In this document: piece by piece, positions 15,051 through 21,707 of the stretch
Position numbering within the stretch: position 1 is the first letter of the stretch
How the letters are laid out: every line of letters starts with the position of its first letter
Assembly (NCBI GenBank): GCA_934277495.1
Contig: CAKQUI010000023.1
Coordinates: forward strand, 1-23,381
Direction of reading: 5' to 3'
DNA length: 23,381 nt
Source: an uncultured Clostridia bacterium
GTDB taxonomy: Bacteria > Bacillota > Clostridia > Peptostreptococcales > Anaerovoracaceae
Program-made: the position numbers and the translations under genes
The notes under the pieces: generated by a model
Databases searched by the model: none
Told to the model about the DNA's origin: nothing
What the model saw: the letters and a program-made list of their open reading frames with translations, nothing else

Positions 15051-15403
15051 ATCTCTTTCCTTTCTTCTGTCCCGACCCGTTCACTGCCCGTGCCGTTACT
15101 TTCATATACAGACACCGCCACACATTCCGGATATGCATCTGCGATGTTTCTGACTCCAACAAAAAAAGACCTTATGAGAAGATCCAGCTCTTCCGATAAG
15201 CTCTCATATCTGAACCACGAACTGCCCCGAGACAGTTCACAGCTCGTTTCATCACAGGTCAGTTCATCTGCCGACAGTGCCAGAGTGCAAATAAGCGCAC
15301 TGACACCGGCGCACACGATATCCTGACCGGGCAGGGCGAATCCTGCATGCCCCTCGATGGTTATCTTGTTTTCATGTTTTGTTATTTTTATCATTTTTCC
15401 CAT
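15047..15403 (-). CDS. Prp-like cysteine protease (ribosomal-processing protease family)
   Basis: This 118-aa protein has the complete Prp/YsxB signature. GHAGFA at 18-23 gives the catalytic His (19). DIVCAGVSAL at 28-37 gives the catalytic Cys (31). The spacing of 12 equals that recalled for Staphylococcus aureus Prp (His22, Cys34). The host enzyme removes the N-terminal extension of ribosomal protein L27 at an LQFFA-type site and also processes phage 80alpha capsid and scaffold. Here the gene overlaps the scaffold gene, and three phage proteins bear LQLFA tags, so they are its likely substrates. The ATG at 15403 follows a hairpin with U-tract and has no clear ribosome binding site; the ATG three codons later is an alternative. 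Confidence 0.85.
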   Translation of the reverse strand: MGKMIKITKHENKITIEGHAGFALPGQDIVCAGVSALICTLALSADELTCDETSCELSRGSSWFRYESLSEELDLLIRSFFVGVRNIADAYPECVAVSVYESNGTGSERVGTEERKEI

Positions 15404-15435
15404 AAAAAGACCCGGGGCCCGAAGGACACCCGAGT
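15404..15435 (-). terminator. Strong GC-rich hairpin plus U-tract abutting the Prp-like start codon
   Basis: On the minus strand ACTCGGG pairs with CCCGGGT. The arms enclose a second stem, GTCC/GGGC, around CCTTCGGG, which can also form a UUCG tetraloop. After one C come five T, and then the ATG of the Prp-like gene. The shape is that of an intrinsic terminator, but it lies inside the head operon. It occupies the place where a ribosome binding site would be, so it may act as an attenuator or control translation of the protease. Confidence 0.65.
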
Positions 15436-15445
15436 ACGTTCGCTG

Positions 15446-15946
15446 TTATTTTGTTTCAAACAGAACTGTCGTTCTGCCGTCTGCTGTTTTCACCTGCAGA
15501 TTTCCCTTTGATATGATGTCCATTCCTATGAGAAAATCGACGTCATGTCGCTCCAGAGGGAACCCTGCGACTTTCACGTTGTGGAATACCATGTCCTCTG
15601 ATATGTGTATATCAAGGAAATAGTATGATATATCAAGCTGCCCTGCTGCCGTGACTCCTACGCCGCTCATGGCAGGCTGCAGAGCCATCTTCCTCGCCAT
15701 GCTTTCAGATATGCATGAAGCGACTGACCCTGTGTCCCATATAGCATTTATACGGTATCTTGGAGCTCCATCACTGCACAGACTTATGTCTATCGGCGTG
15801 GCAAGCCTGTTCACTTTTCTTTCATACTCCATCGTGAATGCATGATCTGAGAAAATAAGCTGACCTTCCTGCTGCCGATCAGCGGCAGAGTCTTTGTCGT
15901 CTGGCAATGAGATAAAGCCTGAATATGTGATATTATCATTTGCCAT
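15446..15946 (-). CDS. Retropepsin-like aspartic protease
   Basis: This 166-aa protein shows the hallmarks of the retroviral-type aspartic protease fold. AIWDTGSVASCIS at 68-80 supplies the catalytic Asp-Thr-Gly-Ser. A later strand, FLIGMDII at 138-145, corresponds to the hydrophobic-hydrophobic-Gly element that supports the active site. A single DTGS means it must work as a homodimer. The N-terminal 45 residues are polar and may be a propeptide or partner-binding segment. The gene has AGGAG 7 nt before the ATG. It stands between the MuF gene and the Prp-like gene, the usual slot of a prohead protease. Its substrate is not visible; capsid maturation is inferred from position only. Confidence 0.75.
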   Translation of the reverse strand: MANDNITYSGFISLPDDKDSAADRQQEGQLIFSDHAFTMEYERKVNRLATPIDISLCSDGAPRYRINAIWDTGSVASCISESMARKMALQPAMSGVGVTAAGQLDISYYFLDIHISEDMVFHNVKVAGFPLERHDVDFLIGMDIISKGNLQVKTADGRTTVLFETK

Positions 15947-16154
15947 TCTGCTTCTCCTGTTCTCGTTCAGCTTTCAGATATTCATACATCATAATTGCAG
16001 TTTCTCCTGGAGCCCAATCACTAAACCACTCCGCCTTTTCTTCTTCTGTCGCAGTCCTCATAAACTCCTGAATATCATTATGCAATGACTCCCAATATTC
16101 GAATTCTCTGCTATCACTACAACATCTCTGTCTCAGATCATCTACTTTGTCCAA
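15936..16154 (-). CDS. Small acidic protein overlapping the MuF gene (possible immunity or accessory protein)
   Basis: I do not recognise this 72-aa protein. It starts with TTG (GAGG-like site 4 nt upstream) inside the last codons of the MuF gene and overlaps the aspartic protease gene by 11 nt. It is probably helical and acidic in the centre (EEEKAEWFSDWAPGETAIMMYEYL), with two adjacent Cys near the N-terminus. A hand count gives 40% GC in 15961-16020, like the AT-rich end of the MuF gene and below the surrounding head genes. The combination of small, acidic, directly downstream and of matching composition is typical of an immunity gene for a C-terminal toxin domain. No family match supports this, so it is inference. 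Confidence 0.6.
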   Translation of the reverse strand: MDKVDDLRQRCCSDSREFEYWESLHNDIQEFMRTATEEEKAEWFSDWAPGETAIMMYEYLKAEREQEKQNGK

Positions 16155-17700
16155 GGAACCTCACTCCCTCCAATAACCGTTCAAGCTCTCCGATTTCCTT
16201 GAAATCTTCACCTGCGTTTATTATATGCTTTCTCAACCACTCTTTTCGATACTGAGGTCTTTGCTCAAACAAAAGCTTTGCAAATGCATAATCGTCCTGG
16301 CTTACCTTTATGCGGTTATTTATTTCTTTCAAATTCTCAATGCCATTATAATATTCCGACTGCGTTATTGCAATCTTCTCTTTTTTGCATATTTCTCTCG
16401 CAAAGAATTCAACCGGAATTTCCTCCCATGCTCTATTTTCCGCATACACACCATCCTTTTCATGGCTTACTGATCTTGCGTGCAGTTGTTCATGTATGAG
16501 ATTATGCTTATTAACCGATAGCAATGCAGCTATTGCACAGTTCGGATATTTCGCTGCAACATACCCTTCACTGCCATCGGAAAATAAAATTTCCCCCGAC
16601 CACTTGCTTGGTTTGCTTGTATGTTTTCCGACTATCACATCGGCTTCCTTCGCCATGCGTTCAATCTCCTCGGCGGTCTTTAGCTGCGACTCGTCCATAT
16701 TTTCCTTGCTGATAAACGTCGCTTTGTCATTCTTGTTTCTCTCCTGCCACTCCCTGAAGCTGAGTCCGTGGTCGCTGTAACTGTCGAGCCACTGGCTGTA
16801 TTTTTCTTCATCGAGCCATGCGCAGGTGCTGCAGTGGCAGAACGGATGCATGGGCGGTGCATTTTCTCCCGGCATTGCATCCTTTGTCCTGAAGCGCTTG
16901 CCGTCCAGTGCTTTGCAGGCGGCGCATACATCGCCGTTGTGACATGCCAGATATTCATACTCTGCTATCCCGTAACGGTCGAATGACTGCATCTGTGCCT
17001 CCGTCTGGACTCTTGCCATCTCGGTACGCATCAGCCGCTCGGAGTTGAATCTCGATACGTCTATCTGCTTTCTCAGCTCCCTTGCCAGCACGTCAGGGTG
17101 CCTGCCCTGTATCATGCCGGTCTGCAGCAGTTTTGATATCTCTGATCTCAGCAGGTCCTGATTCGCCCAGATCCGCTGTGAGAACGTAGCATTGTGAAAT
17201 GACGCTCCGACTATCGACGAAGCTGCAAGTGTCACATCTCCGACAGACTCGCCGAGGATCCCGGCCTGACGTTCGAATTCCTCTGTCGTCCTGTCGGTCA
17301 GCTTCTGTTCAAAGAATTTCTGCATCTCGTCGAAGCTGCTGACAAGTTCAAGGCCTATCTGTGCTTTCAGCATTTCAAGGCGATTGACTTTCATCGTCAG
17401 ATTGTACAGTCTCATTTCCTCGTTGGCCTGCTTCGAGAAATCCTTTTCCCTGACGTACTTCTCAGCTTTGCGTGAATATGCCTCGATATCCAGCTTTGAG
17501 ACACGTTTCTTTGCTTCGGCTATAGTTATGCCCTCTTTGCCTGCATAACGTCCGTAAAACGCATCTATCTCTTTCTGGATATTGTCCATAGCATCGCTGT
17601 ATATCCTATTCAGTTCTTTTGCGTATTCTGCTTCAGACTTCAGATTCTTTTTCAGATTCTTCTGCTCACGCCTGCGCCAGTATTCTTTACTTGCTGCCAT
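16138..17700 (-). CDS. MuF minor head protein fused to a zincin (HExxH) metallopeptidase-like domain
   Basis: Residue numbers count from a GTG at 17709; the ATG three codons later (17700) is used here. Residues 1-190 are helical, as in SPP1 gp7. Residues 195-300 form the MuF domain: SERLMRTEMARVQTEAQ, then CxxxxxCxxC (256-265) and HPFCHCSTC (288-296), probably metal-binding. Plain MuF proteins end near here. This one continues for about 220 residues containing LIHEQLHARS (HExxH at 406-410) and an acidic stretch ENRAWEEIPVEFFARE that may give the third ligand. The GC of 16201-16440 counts to about 36%, against about 53% in 17041-17100, so the domain looks acquired. MuF proteins are few per virion and can be ejected, which fits an effector role. 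Confidence 0.85.
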   Translation of the reverse strand: MAASKEYWRRREQKNLKKNLKSEAEYAKELNRIYSDAMDNIQKEIDAFYGRYAGKEGITIAEAKKRVSKLDIEAYSRKAEKYVREKDFSKQANEEMRLYNLTMKVNRLEMLKAQIGLELVSSFDEMQKFFEQKLTDRTTEEFERQAGILGESVGDVTLAASSIVGASFHNATFSQRIWANQDLLRSEISKLLQTGMIQGRHPDVLARELRKQIDVSRFNSERLMRTEMARVQTEAQMQSFDRYGIAEYEYLACHNGDVCAACKALDGKRFRTKDAMPGENAPPMHPFCHCSTCAWLDEEKYSQWLDSYSDHGLSFREWQERNKNDKATFISKENMDESQLKTAEEIERMAKEADVIVGKHTSKPSKWSGEILFSDGSEGYVAAKYPNCAIAALLSVNKHNLIHEQLHARSVSHEKDGVYAENRAWEEIPVEFFAREICKKEKIAITQSEYYNGIENLKEINNRIKVSQDDYAFAKLLFEQRPQYRKEWLRKHIINAGEDFKEIGELERLLEGVRFLGQSR

Positions 17701-19192
17701 TGTTATCACCGCTGCCGGATGAACCGCCGGTCATGTTGTACAGGCTTGTTATGACAGTGTTCTGCTGCCGATCTTCCTGCTCTGCTTTCACTCTGTCGAG
17801 TTCTGCCTGTATATCATCCACAAATGAAGCCAGCCCCATCAGTGTCTCCTGGCTGAACTCCACACCTGCGCTTGTCAGTGCCTGAAGCTCATCGAGCACG
17901 GCTTTCGGCAGGTTCGGCGTGAATGTCACTGTAAAACTGCCAAGGTCTGCATTGGTCGCCTCGTTTGTGTAATTTTTCATGTTCAGCAGCAGTCTGTAAC
18001 GACGCATCAGACCTTTCTTGAATCCTCTCTGACTTGTCTTTGCCAGCTGCTGGAATCCGAAGAGCTTGTATTTCATCGCTTCCCCTGACTGAGTACCTGA
18101 AAAGGCTTCATCGGTCAGATCCGGCACGAATGAAATCTTGTGTATGTCGCTCTGGAGCCTGTCCTTGTATGCCTCGGTACCGCTGACGTCGTACTGCTTG
18201 TATATGTACTTGGCGTCTGTCTGCGACTTGCTGCCGTCGGGGTTGATGCCGTTGGCAAGCAGCAGCAGGTTTGCCTTTTTCATCTTCACGATGTCATCTA
18301 TGGTGTACTTGCCCAGGTCTATGTCTCCCAGTATCGCAAGCAGGGCCTCGTTCATGTCGGTCATATAGTTGGCTGTGTCAGACTGAGCTGAGTCATACAG
18401 ATCTATCAGCGGAATGATATCCTCGTATCCGCTCTGTCTGTACCTGTCCGGTGAGTATTCCGTCACAGGGACTTCGCCCCAGAAGTGTTCTTCCTCTGAT
18501 TCAAGCACCAGCTTGTTTATCGGCAGAGTACAGGTCTTGTATGTGTATATGTGAGTATCGGTGTAAACGCTGACCTTTACATACTCCCTGAACCCGTCCC
18601 AGTGCTTGGGATATCTCACGGCAAACAGCGGCGTGCGTTCAACGTCCAGTCCGTAGACTGCAAAAGTCTCGAATACATTGCTGATCACTGACTTATCTTC
18701 GTCGTATGCGTTCCTGTACTGGAGTTCATAAGCTCTGCCGTATTTCCTGAAATCTCTCCATAGCTCGCTGTCCAGTGCCTCGATGTCGTTGTCATCGTCG
18801 TACTGTGCTATCATCTCATTGATGCGTTCATCGTCGCTGGTCTTCTTTATCGGTATGCCGGTGTTATATCCCACGTCGAACACATTGATTATCTTCGCAA
18901 AGTTATGGGCGGCTCTGTGATCTGCCTTTTCCTTTTCAGTTCTGCGTGTATCGTCGTGGTATATACCGTCGTTCCTTGCCTTGATATAGTCATCGAGCAC
19001 CGCCAGTCTCGGGCACTGTTTCTCGTTGTGATGGTTTATCAGGTCTATGAGCTTCTGCGGATCGTCCAGTATCTCCTCGGCGCTGGCTGCTCTGTATGAA
19101 CGGTTCGATTCAGGTCCGAACAGCTGCTGAAAATTCCTTGCCGGGCTGTATCCGGTATCTTCTCCGTATTCAAATTCATTTACTTTATCCAT
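17687..19192 (-). CDS. Portal protein, SPP1 gp6-like
   Basis: This 501-aa protein forms the dodecameric DNA entry ring. Family features include an N-terminal DPQKLIDLINHHNEKQCPRLAVLDDYIKARN segment, then HNFAKIINVFDVGYNTGIPI, the YGRAYELQYRN strand, and EYSPDRYRQSGYEDIIPLIDLYDSAQSD leading to the crown helices. Near residue 370 the SGTQSGEAMKYKLFG motif is the usual SPP1-type portal signature. It is coupled to terL by a TAATG overlap and overlaps the MuF gene by 14-23 nt, depending on the MuF start. Length is normal. Confidence 0.93.
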   Translation of the reverse strand: MDKVNEFEYGEDTGYSPARNFQQLFGPESNRSYRAASAEEILDDPQKLIDLINHHNEKQCPRLAVLDDYIKARNDGIYHDDTRRTEKEKADHRAAHNFAKIINVFDVGYNTGIPIKKTSDDERINEMIAQYDDDNDIEALDSELWRDFRKYGRAYELQYRNAYDEDKSVISNVFETFAVYGLDVERTPLFAVRYPKHWDGFREYVKVSVYTDTHIYTYKTCTLPINKLVLESEEEHFWGEVPVTEYSPDRYRQSGYEDIIPLIDLYDSAQSDTANYMTDMNEALLAILGDIDLGKYTIDDIVKMKKANLLLLANGINPDGSKSQTDAKYIYKQYDVSGTEAYKDRLQSDIHKISFVPDLTDEAFSGTQSGEAMKYKLFGFQQLAKTSQRGFKKGLMRRYRLLLNMKNYTNEATNADLGSFTVTFTPNLPKAVLDELQALTSAGVEFSQETLMGLASFVDDIQAELDRVKAEQEDRQQNTVITSLYNMTGGSSGSGDNNGSK

Positions 19193-20442
19193 TATCTGAG
19201 CATTCCTTTCAGTTTCATTGCATTGCTCTGTCTTTCCTTCTGCGGCATTTCCTCCAGTATCGTCATGTCGGAATATATGCCGTATCTGATGGCGCAGAGC
19301 ACGTCATCGTTTTCTTTAAGCGGTTCGCCTGAGTTCTTCTTCCAGATGTATTTATATATCTCGTCCCGGAATCTCGGACATTCGTCGTATACGATCCGGA
19401 ACAGATCGTTTTTCATCAGAGTCGCCACGGCTTCGATGCCTGACAGCACTCTGTTGTTTGCAAGGTATGCTCTGATACTTGCCTTCTGAAAAGCTGCCAC
19501 ATGCTCAGTCCTTGCCGGGTCACAGTAAAAAGAGATATTACCGTGTCTTGCGATAATATCCTTTGCCGTCAGTATCCAGTCATCTATGAATCTGTGCTGT
19601 GCGGCGTGTTCCTCTATGATGTAGTACCTTTTGCCTGTGACGCCGATCACGACGATGGCTCCCCAGTGTTCCCAGCCCCAGTCGACACCTGCAAAGACTC
19701 TGTCGAAGCTAAGCCGTCCGGCCTGCTCCGCCGTGATCGAATGTTTTTCCCTGTCAAAGTCAGGATAAACGACTCCTTCACCGGATACCCACAGACCCTC
19801 GACGCCTCTGTCATAGAACATGCCTGACGGCGTGGTCTCTTTTATCTGTTTCACATATCTTGCATCAAGGAAGGTGTTGTCATCGAGCCTGAAATGATTG
19901 CTCATTATCCCTGATGCAGATGAGTTTATGTAATCTTTCAGCAGCCAGTGTTCCGGGTGATCCGGGTTCGTGTCCGCTATGATACGTGCGTTCTTTCCGC
20001 TGCAGCGTGCCTTTATCTCGTCGAATACTTCCTGATTGGCCAGTGAAGCCTCGTTGATGTACGCTCCGAAAGCGGTCATACCTCTTATCCTGCCAAGGCC
20101 TGATATGGATCCGTGGGAAGTCTGTATCACCTTGACGCCGAACAGGCTGAAGTTATTGTACTTATCGAACTTGAATTCAAATCCATATTTGTTGGACAGC
20201 TCCGTCAGGATATTGTCCTGTATGTTCCCCATAGAATACCCTGCAAGGATATACTGGGGAGTATCGATGCCCATCTCGTCTGCGGTCTTCCTCACGTTCC
20301 TCAGTTCTGACAGGAACAGGTCGTTGTCAAGCTGCGTTTTTCCGGAACGCTTGGCTCCGTGGTTTATCAGCATGAACCAGTCGGTGCTTCGGCAGGCTTT
20401 AAGGATCTCTATCTGCTTCGGCGTATAAATATTACTCAGCAT
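19192..20442 (-). CDS. terL: Terminase large subunit
   Basis: This is the ATP-driven DNA packaging motor and nuclease. Counting from a TTG at 20445 (one codon before the chosen ATG), Walker A is GAKRSGKT at 30-37. The Walker B/catalytic Glu lies in AFGAYINEAS at 125-134, and ADTNPDHPEHW at 158-168 is the coupling motif. The RNase H-like nuclease has Asp in GVDWGW at 253-258, Asp in YCDPA near 309, and the double Asp of NDDVLCAIRYG near 380. The layout and 416-aa length fit the PBSX/SPP1 branch. I chose the ATG at 20442 with AGGAG 9 nt upstream. It overlaps terS by 11 nt. Confidence 0.95.
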   Translation of the reverse strand: MLSNIYTPKQIEILKACRSTDWFMLINHGAKRSGKTQLDNDLFLSELRNVRKTADEMGIDTPQYILAGYSMGNIQDNILTELSNKYGFEFKFDKYNNFSLFGVKVIQTSHGSISGLGRIRGMTAFGAYINEASLANQEVFDEIKARCSGKNARIIADTNPDHPEHWLLKDYINSSASGIMSNHFRLDDNTFLDARYVKQIKETTPSGMFYDRGVEGLWVSGEGVVYPDFDREKHSITAEQAGRLSFDRVFAGVDWGWEHWGAIVVIGVTGKRYYIIEEHAAQHRFIDDWILTAKDIIARHGNISFYCDPARTEHVAAFQKASIRAYLANNRVLSGIEAVATLMKNDLFRIVYDECPRFRDEIYKYIWKKNSGEPLKENDDVLCAIRYGIYSDMTILEEMPQKERQSNAMKLKGMLR

Positions 20443-21136
20443 CAAGTTCAGCTCCTATCGCATCGAAGAGTTTTGCGACCTTGTCCTCTGTGGATGTCTG
20501 CTCGCCGCCTTTTATCCTCTCTGTGTCTGCCTTGATCCGCTCTATCCTTGCCCGCTGTTCTTCTGTTGCAAGCTCCCAGTTCTTATGCAGCATGTCGTCA
20601 TATTTATTTATCATGCTCTGAAGAGTCTGCTGTGCTCTTGCCTGAGCAGACAGAAAATTGCTCTGCTTGTCCCAGCTTTGCTGATGCTCGTATGCAGTAG
20701 CTGCATCGCCGTCAGATGTTATCTCCGTCGTCTTGTCTTCCCGGTCCTGCACATACATGATCTGCTGCGCCCTGATGATGGCAGCATATGCGATCTGTAT
20801 CTGGTCCCACAGCACGTCAAGCGGATCCTTTGGCATTTCCTCTATAATAGAAACGGTCTCCTCGGGAAGATACTTCCTGAAGAAACCGTATTTTTCTGCG
20901 TTGTTGTTTCCCGGCGGAGCTCCGTCACCGGCAGCATTCCTGTTGCCTTTCTGTCCGCCTTTATTCCGAACGTTCGCTTTCTTTTCCGAACGTTCGCTAT
21001 CCCATTTATATGTGTTCTTCCATCGTCTGACTGTACCCTCCGGCACATCCAGAGCGGAAGCGATATCCTTTAATTTCAGCCCTTTACGGAAAAGTCTCTC
21101 AGCTTCATCCGTCTTCGGGTTCCTCTTTCTTGCCAC
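20432..21136 (-). CDS. terS: Terminase small subunit
   Basis: This protein recognises the packaging site and presents DNA to TerL. The N-terminus ARKRNPKTDEAERLFRKGLKLKDIASALDVPEGTVRRWKNTYKW is the PBSX-type small-subunit HTH. A Gly/Asn-rich linker follows (GGQKGNRNAAGDGAPPGNNNAEKYGFFRKYLPEE), then helical oligomerisation segments. Four GTG/GTC codons precede the conserved ARKRN. I chose the GTG at 21136, 8 nt after GAGG, because the first in-frame GTG at 21145 lies against the ribosome binding site itself. The protein is then 234 aa. The packaging site itself was not identified. Confidence 0.9.
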   Translation of the reverse strand: MARKRNPKTDEAERLFRKGLKLKDIASALDVPEGTVRRWKNTYKWDSERSEKKANVRNKGGQKGNRNAAGDGAPPGNNNAEKYGFFRKYLPEETVSIIEEMPKDPLDVLWDQIQIAYAAIIRAQQIMYVQDREDKTTEITSDGDAATAYEHQQSWDKQSNFLSAQARAQQTLQSMINKYDDMLHKNWELATEEQRARIERIKADTERIKGGEQTSTEDKVAKLFDAIGAELDAE

Positions 21137-21185
21137 GACCACCACCTCTCTATTCGTTTGTTTTGTAAATCTGTTTTTATGTATG

Positions 21186-21212
21186 AAAAAAGAGACCCAT
21201 TGCTGAGCCTCT
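21186..21212 (-). terminator. Intrinsic terminator after the tRNA-like RNA
   Basis: AGAGGCTC and GGGTCTCT form an 8-bp stem (two G-U pairs) with an AGCAAT loop, followed by six T on the minus strand. It begins 4 nt after the tRNA-like element and lies about 50 nt before the terS start. It would end the short RNA and also reduce transcription into terS from upstream. Confidence 0.75.
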
Positions 21213-21216
21213 TTGC

Positions 21217-21286
21217 GGCAGTCAACCGGAATCGAACCGATGCCTTGTCTATTAACACGTTCTGCCAGCCTAAACTATCTTCTGCC
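21217..21286 (-). ncRNA. tRNA-like RNA with shortened anticodon arm
   Basis: Read on the minus strand, the 70 nt contain a consensus-like D-arm (TAGTTT, AGGCTGGCA, GAAC) and a consensus T-arm (ATCGG, TTCGATT, CCGGT). The ends GGCAG and CTGCC pair to give five acceptor pairs, and the next 3-4 nt on each side do not pair. Only 16 nt separate the D- and T-arms (after the base at position 26), where a normal tRNA has about 21; they allow only a 3-bp TGT/ACA stem with a 6-nt loop. A canonical anticodon cannot be assigned and no CCA is encoded. It is either a decayed tRNA or a purpose-built mimic. Confidence 0.55.
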
Positions 21287-21292
21287 TATGTG

Positions 21293-21301
21293 ATTATAAC
21301 A
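21293..21301 (-). promoter_or_regulatory. Extended -10 promoter for the tRNA-like RNA
   Basis: The minus strand reads TGTTATAAT, a perfect extended -10 (TGnTATAAT). Seven nt downstream is 21286, the first base of the tRNA-like element. No good -35 is seen, as is common for extended -10 promoters. It lies in the 22-nt gap between the 61-aa ORF and the RNA. Confidence 0.55.
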
Positions 21302-21308
21302 TTCCTTC

Positions 21309-21494
21309 TTATACTCGATCCAGCTCATTTTCTTCGCACCAGATCATATTTTCTTCGTCACGTTCAGTTTTTTCTTTCTGATCGATTTCCACGAAATATA
21401 TCGGCGGTTTAGTCCCACCGTCAGTATCTATATAGACTATCACGCCATGCTTTCCTGATTTTTTAATTTTTACACTATCATATTCGGCGAACAC
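21309..21494 (-). CDS. Small hypothetical protein (61 aa), SH3-like look
   Basis: The start is GTG with AGGGAG about 9 nt upstream. The N-terminal half (YDSVKIKKSGKHGVIVYIDT, then PPIYFVEID) looks like a small beta-barrel of the kind seen in DUF4926-type or SH3-like proteins. The second half is highly charged (QKEKTERDEENMIW ... ENELD). It lies between the late control region and the tRNA-like RNA. Function unknown. Confidence 0.65.
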   Translation of the reverse strand: MFAEYDSVKIKKSGKHGVIVYIDTDGGTKPPIYFVEIDQKEKTERDEENMIWCEENELDRV

Positions 21495-21531
21495 TATTTT
21501 CTCCCTTTCTTTTTCGGATAAGTTATTTTAT

Positions 21532-21537
21532 ATTATA
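21532..21537 (-). promoter_or_regulatory. Candidate promoter -10 upstream of the 61-aa ORF
   Basis: The minus strand has TATAAT in an AT-rich stretch (GGCTATAATATAAAATAAC), about 40 nt before the GTG start of the 61-aa ORF and after the bidirectional terminator. No convincing -35 exists, so it may need an activator. It is one candidate start for the packaging/head operon. Confidence 0.35.
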
Positions 21538-21584
21538 GCCTATCGAATCGAAAAAATCATCCTTCCCGCCCTTTCTCACTCCAC

Positions 21585-21620
21585 CAAAAAACTCCCTGAA
21601 CTATATCAAGGAGTTTTTTG
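21585..21620 (-). terminator. Strong bidirectional terminator in the late control region
   Basis: On the minus strand CAAAAAACTCCTTGA pairs along its whole length with TTCAGGGAGTTTTTTG (one G-U pair) around a short TATAG loop. U-tracts occur in both directions. It separates the regulator gene and its downstream promoter from the late genes. An RNA started at about 21700 would end here after roughly 115 nt. Confidence 0.85.
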
Positions 21621-21707
21621 ACAATCAAATCAATAAACAAGGAGTAAATTATGTACAATGTACCAACGAATGCATTGAGAAGAGAAGTATCCTTTTTCCC
21701 TGATACG

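Noticed and set aside
15446..15946. Serine-type prohead protease (U35/S78 or ClpP-like)
   Set aside because: The position fits, but no Ser/His catalytic pattern of those families is present while a clear DTGS aspartic protease motif is.
21217..21286. Conventional functional tRNA gene
   Set aside because: Only 16 nt remain between the D-arm and T-arm, so no normal 5-bp anticodon stem, 7-nt loop and variable loop can form; I kept it as a tRNA-like RNA instead.
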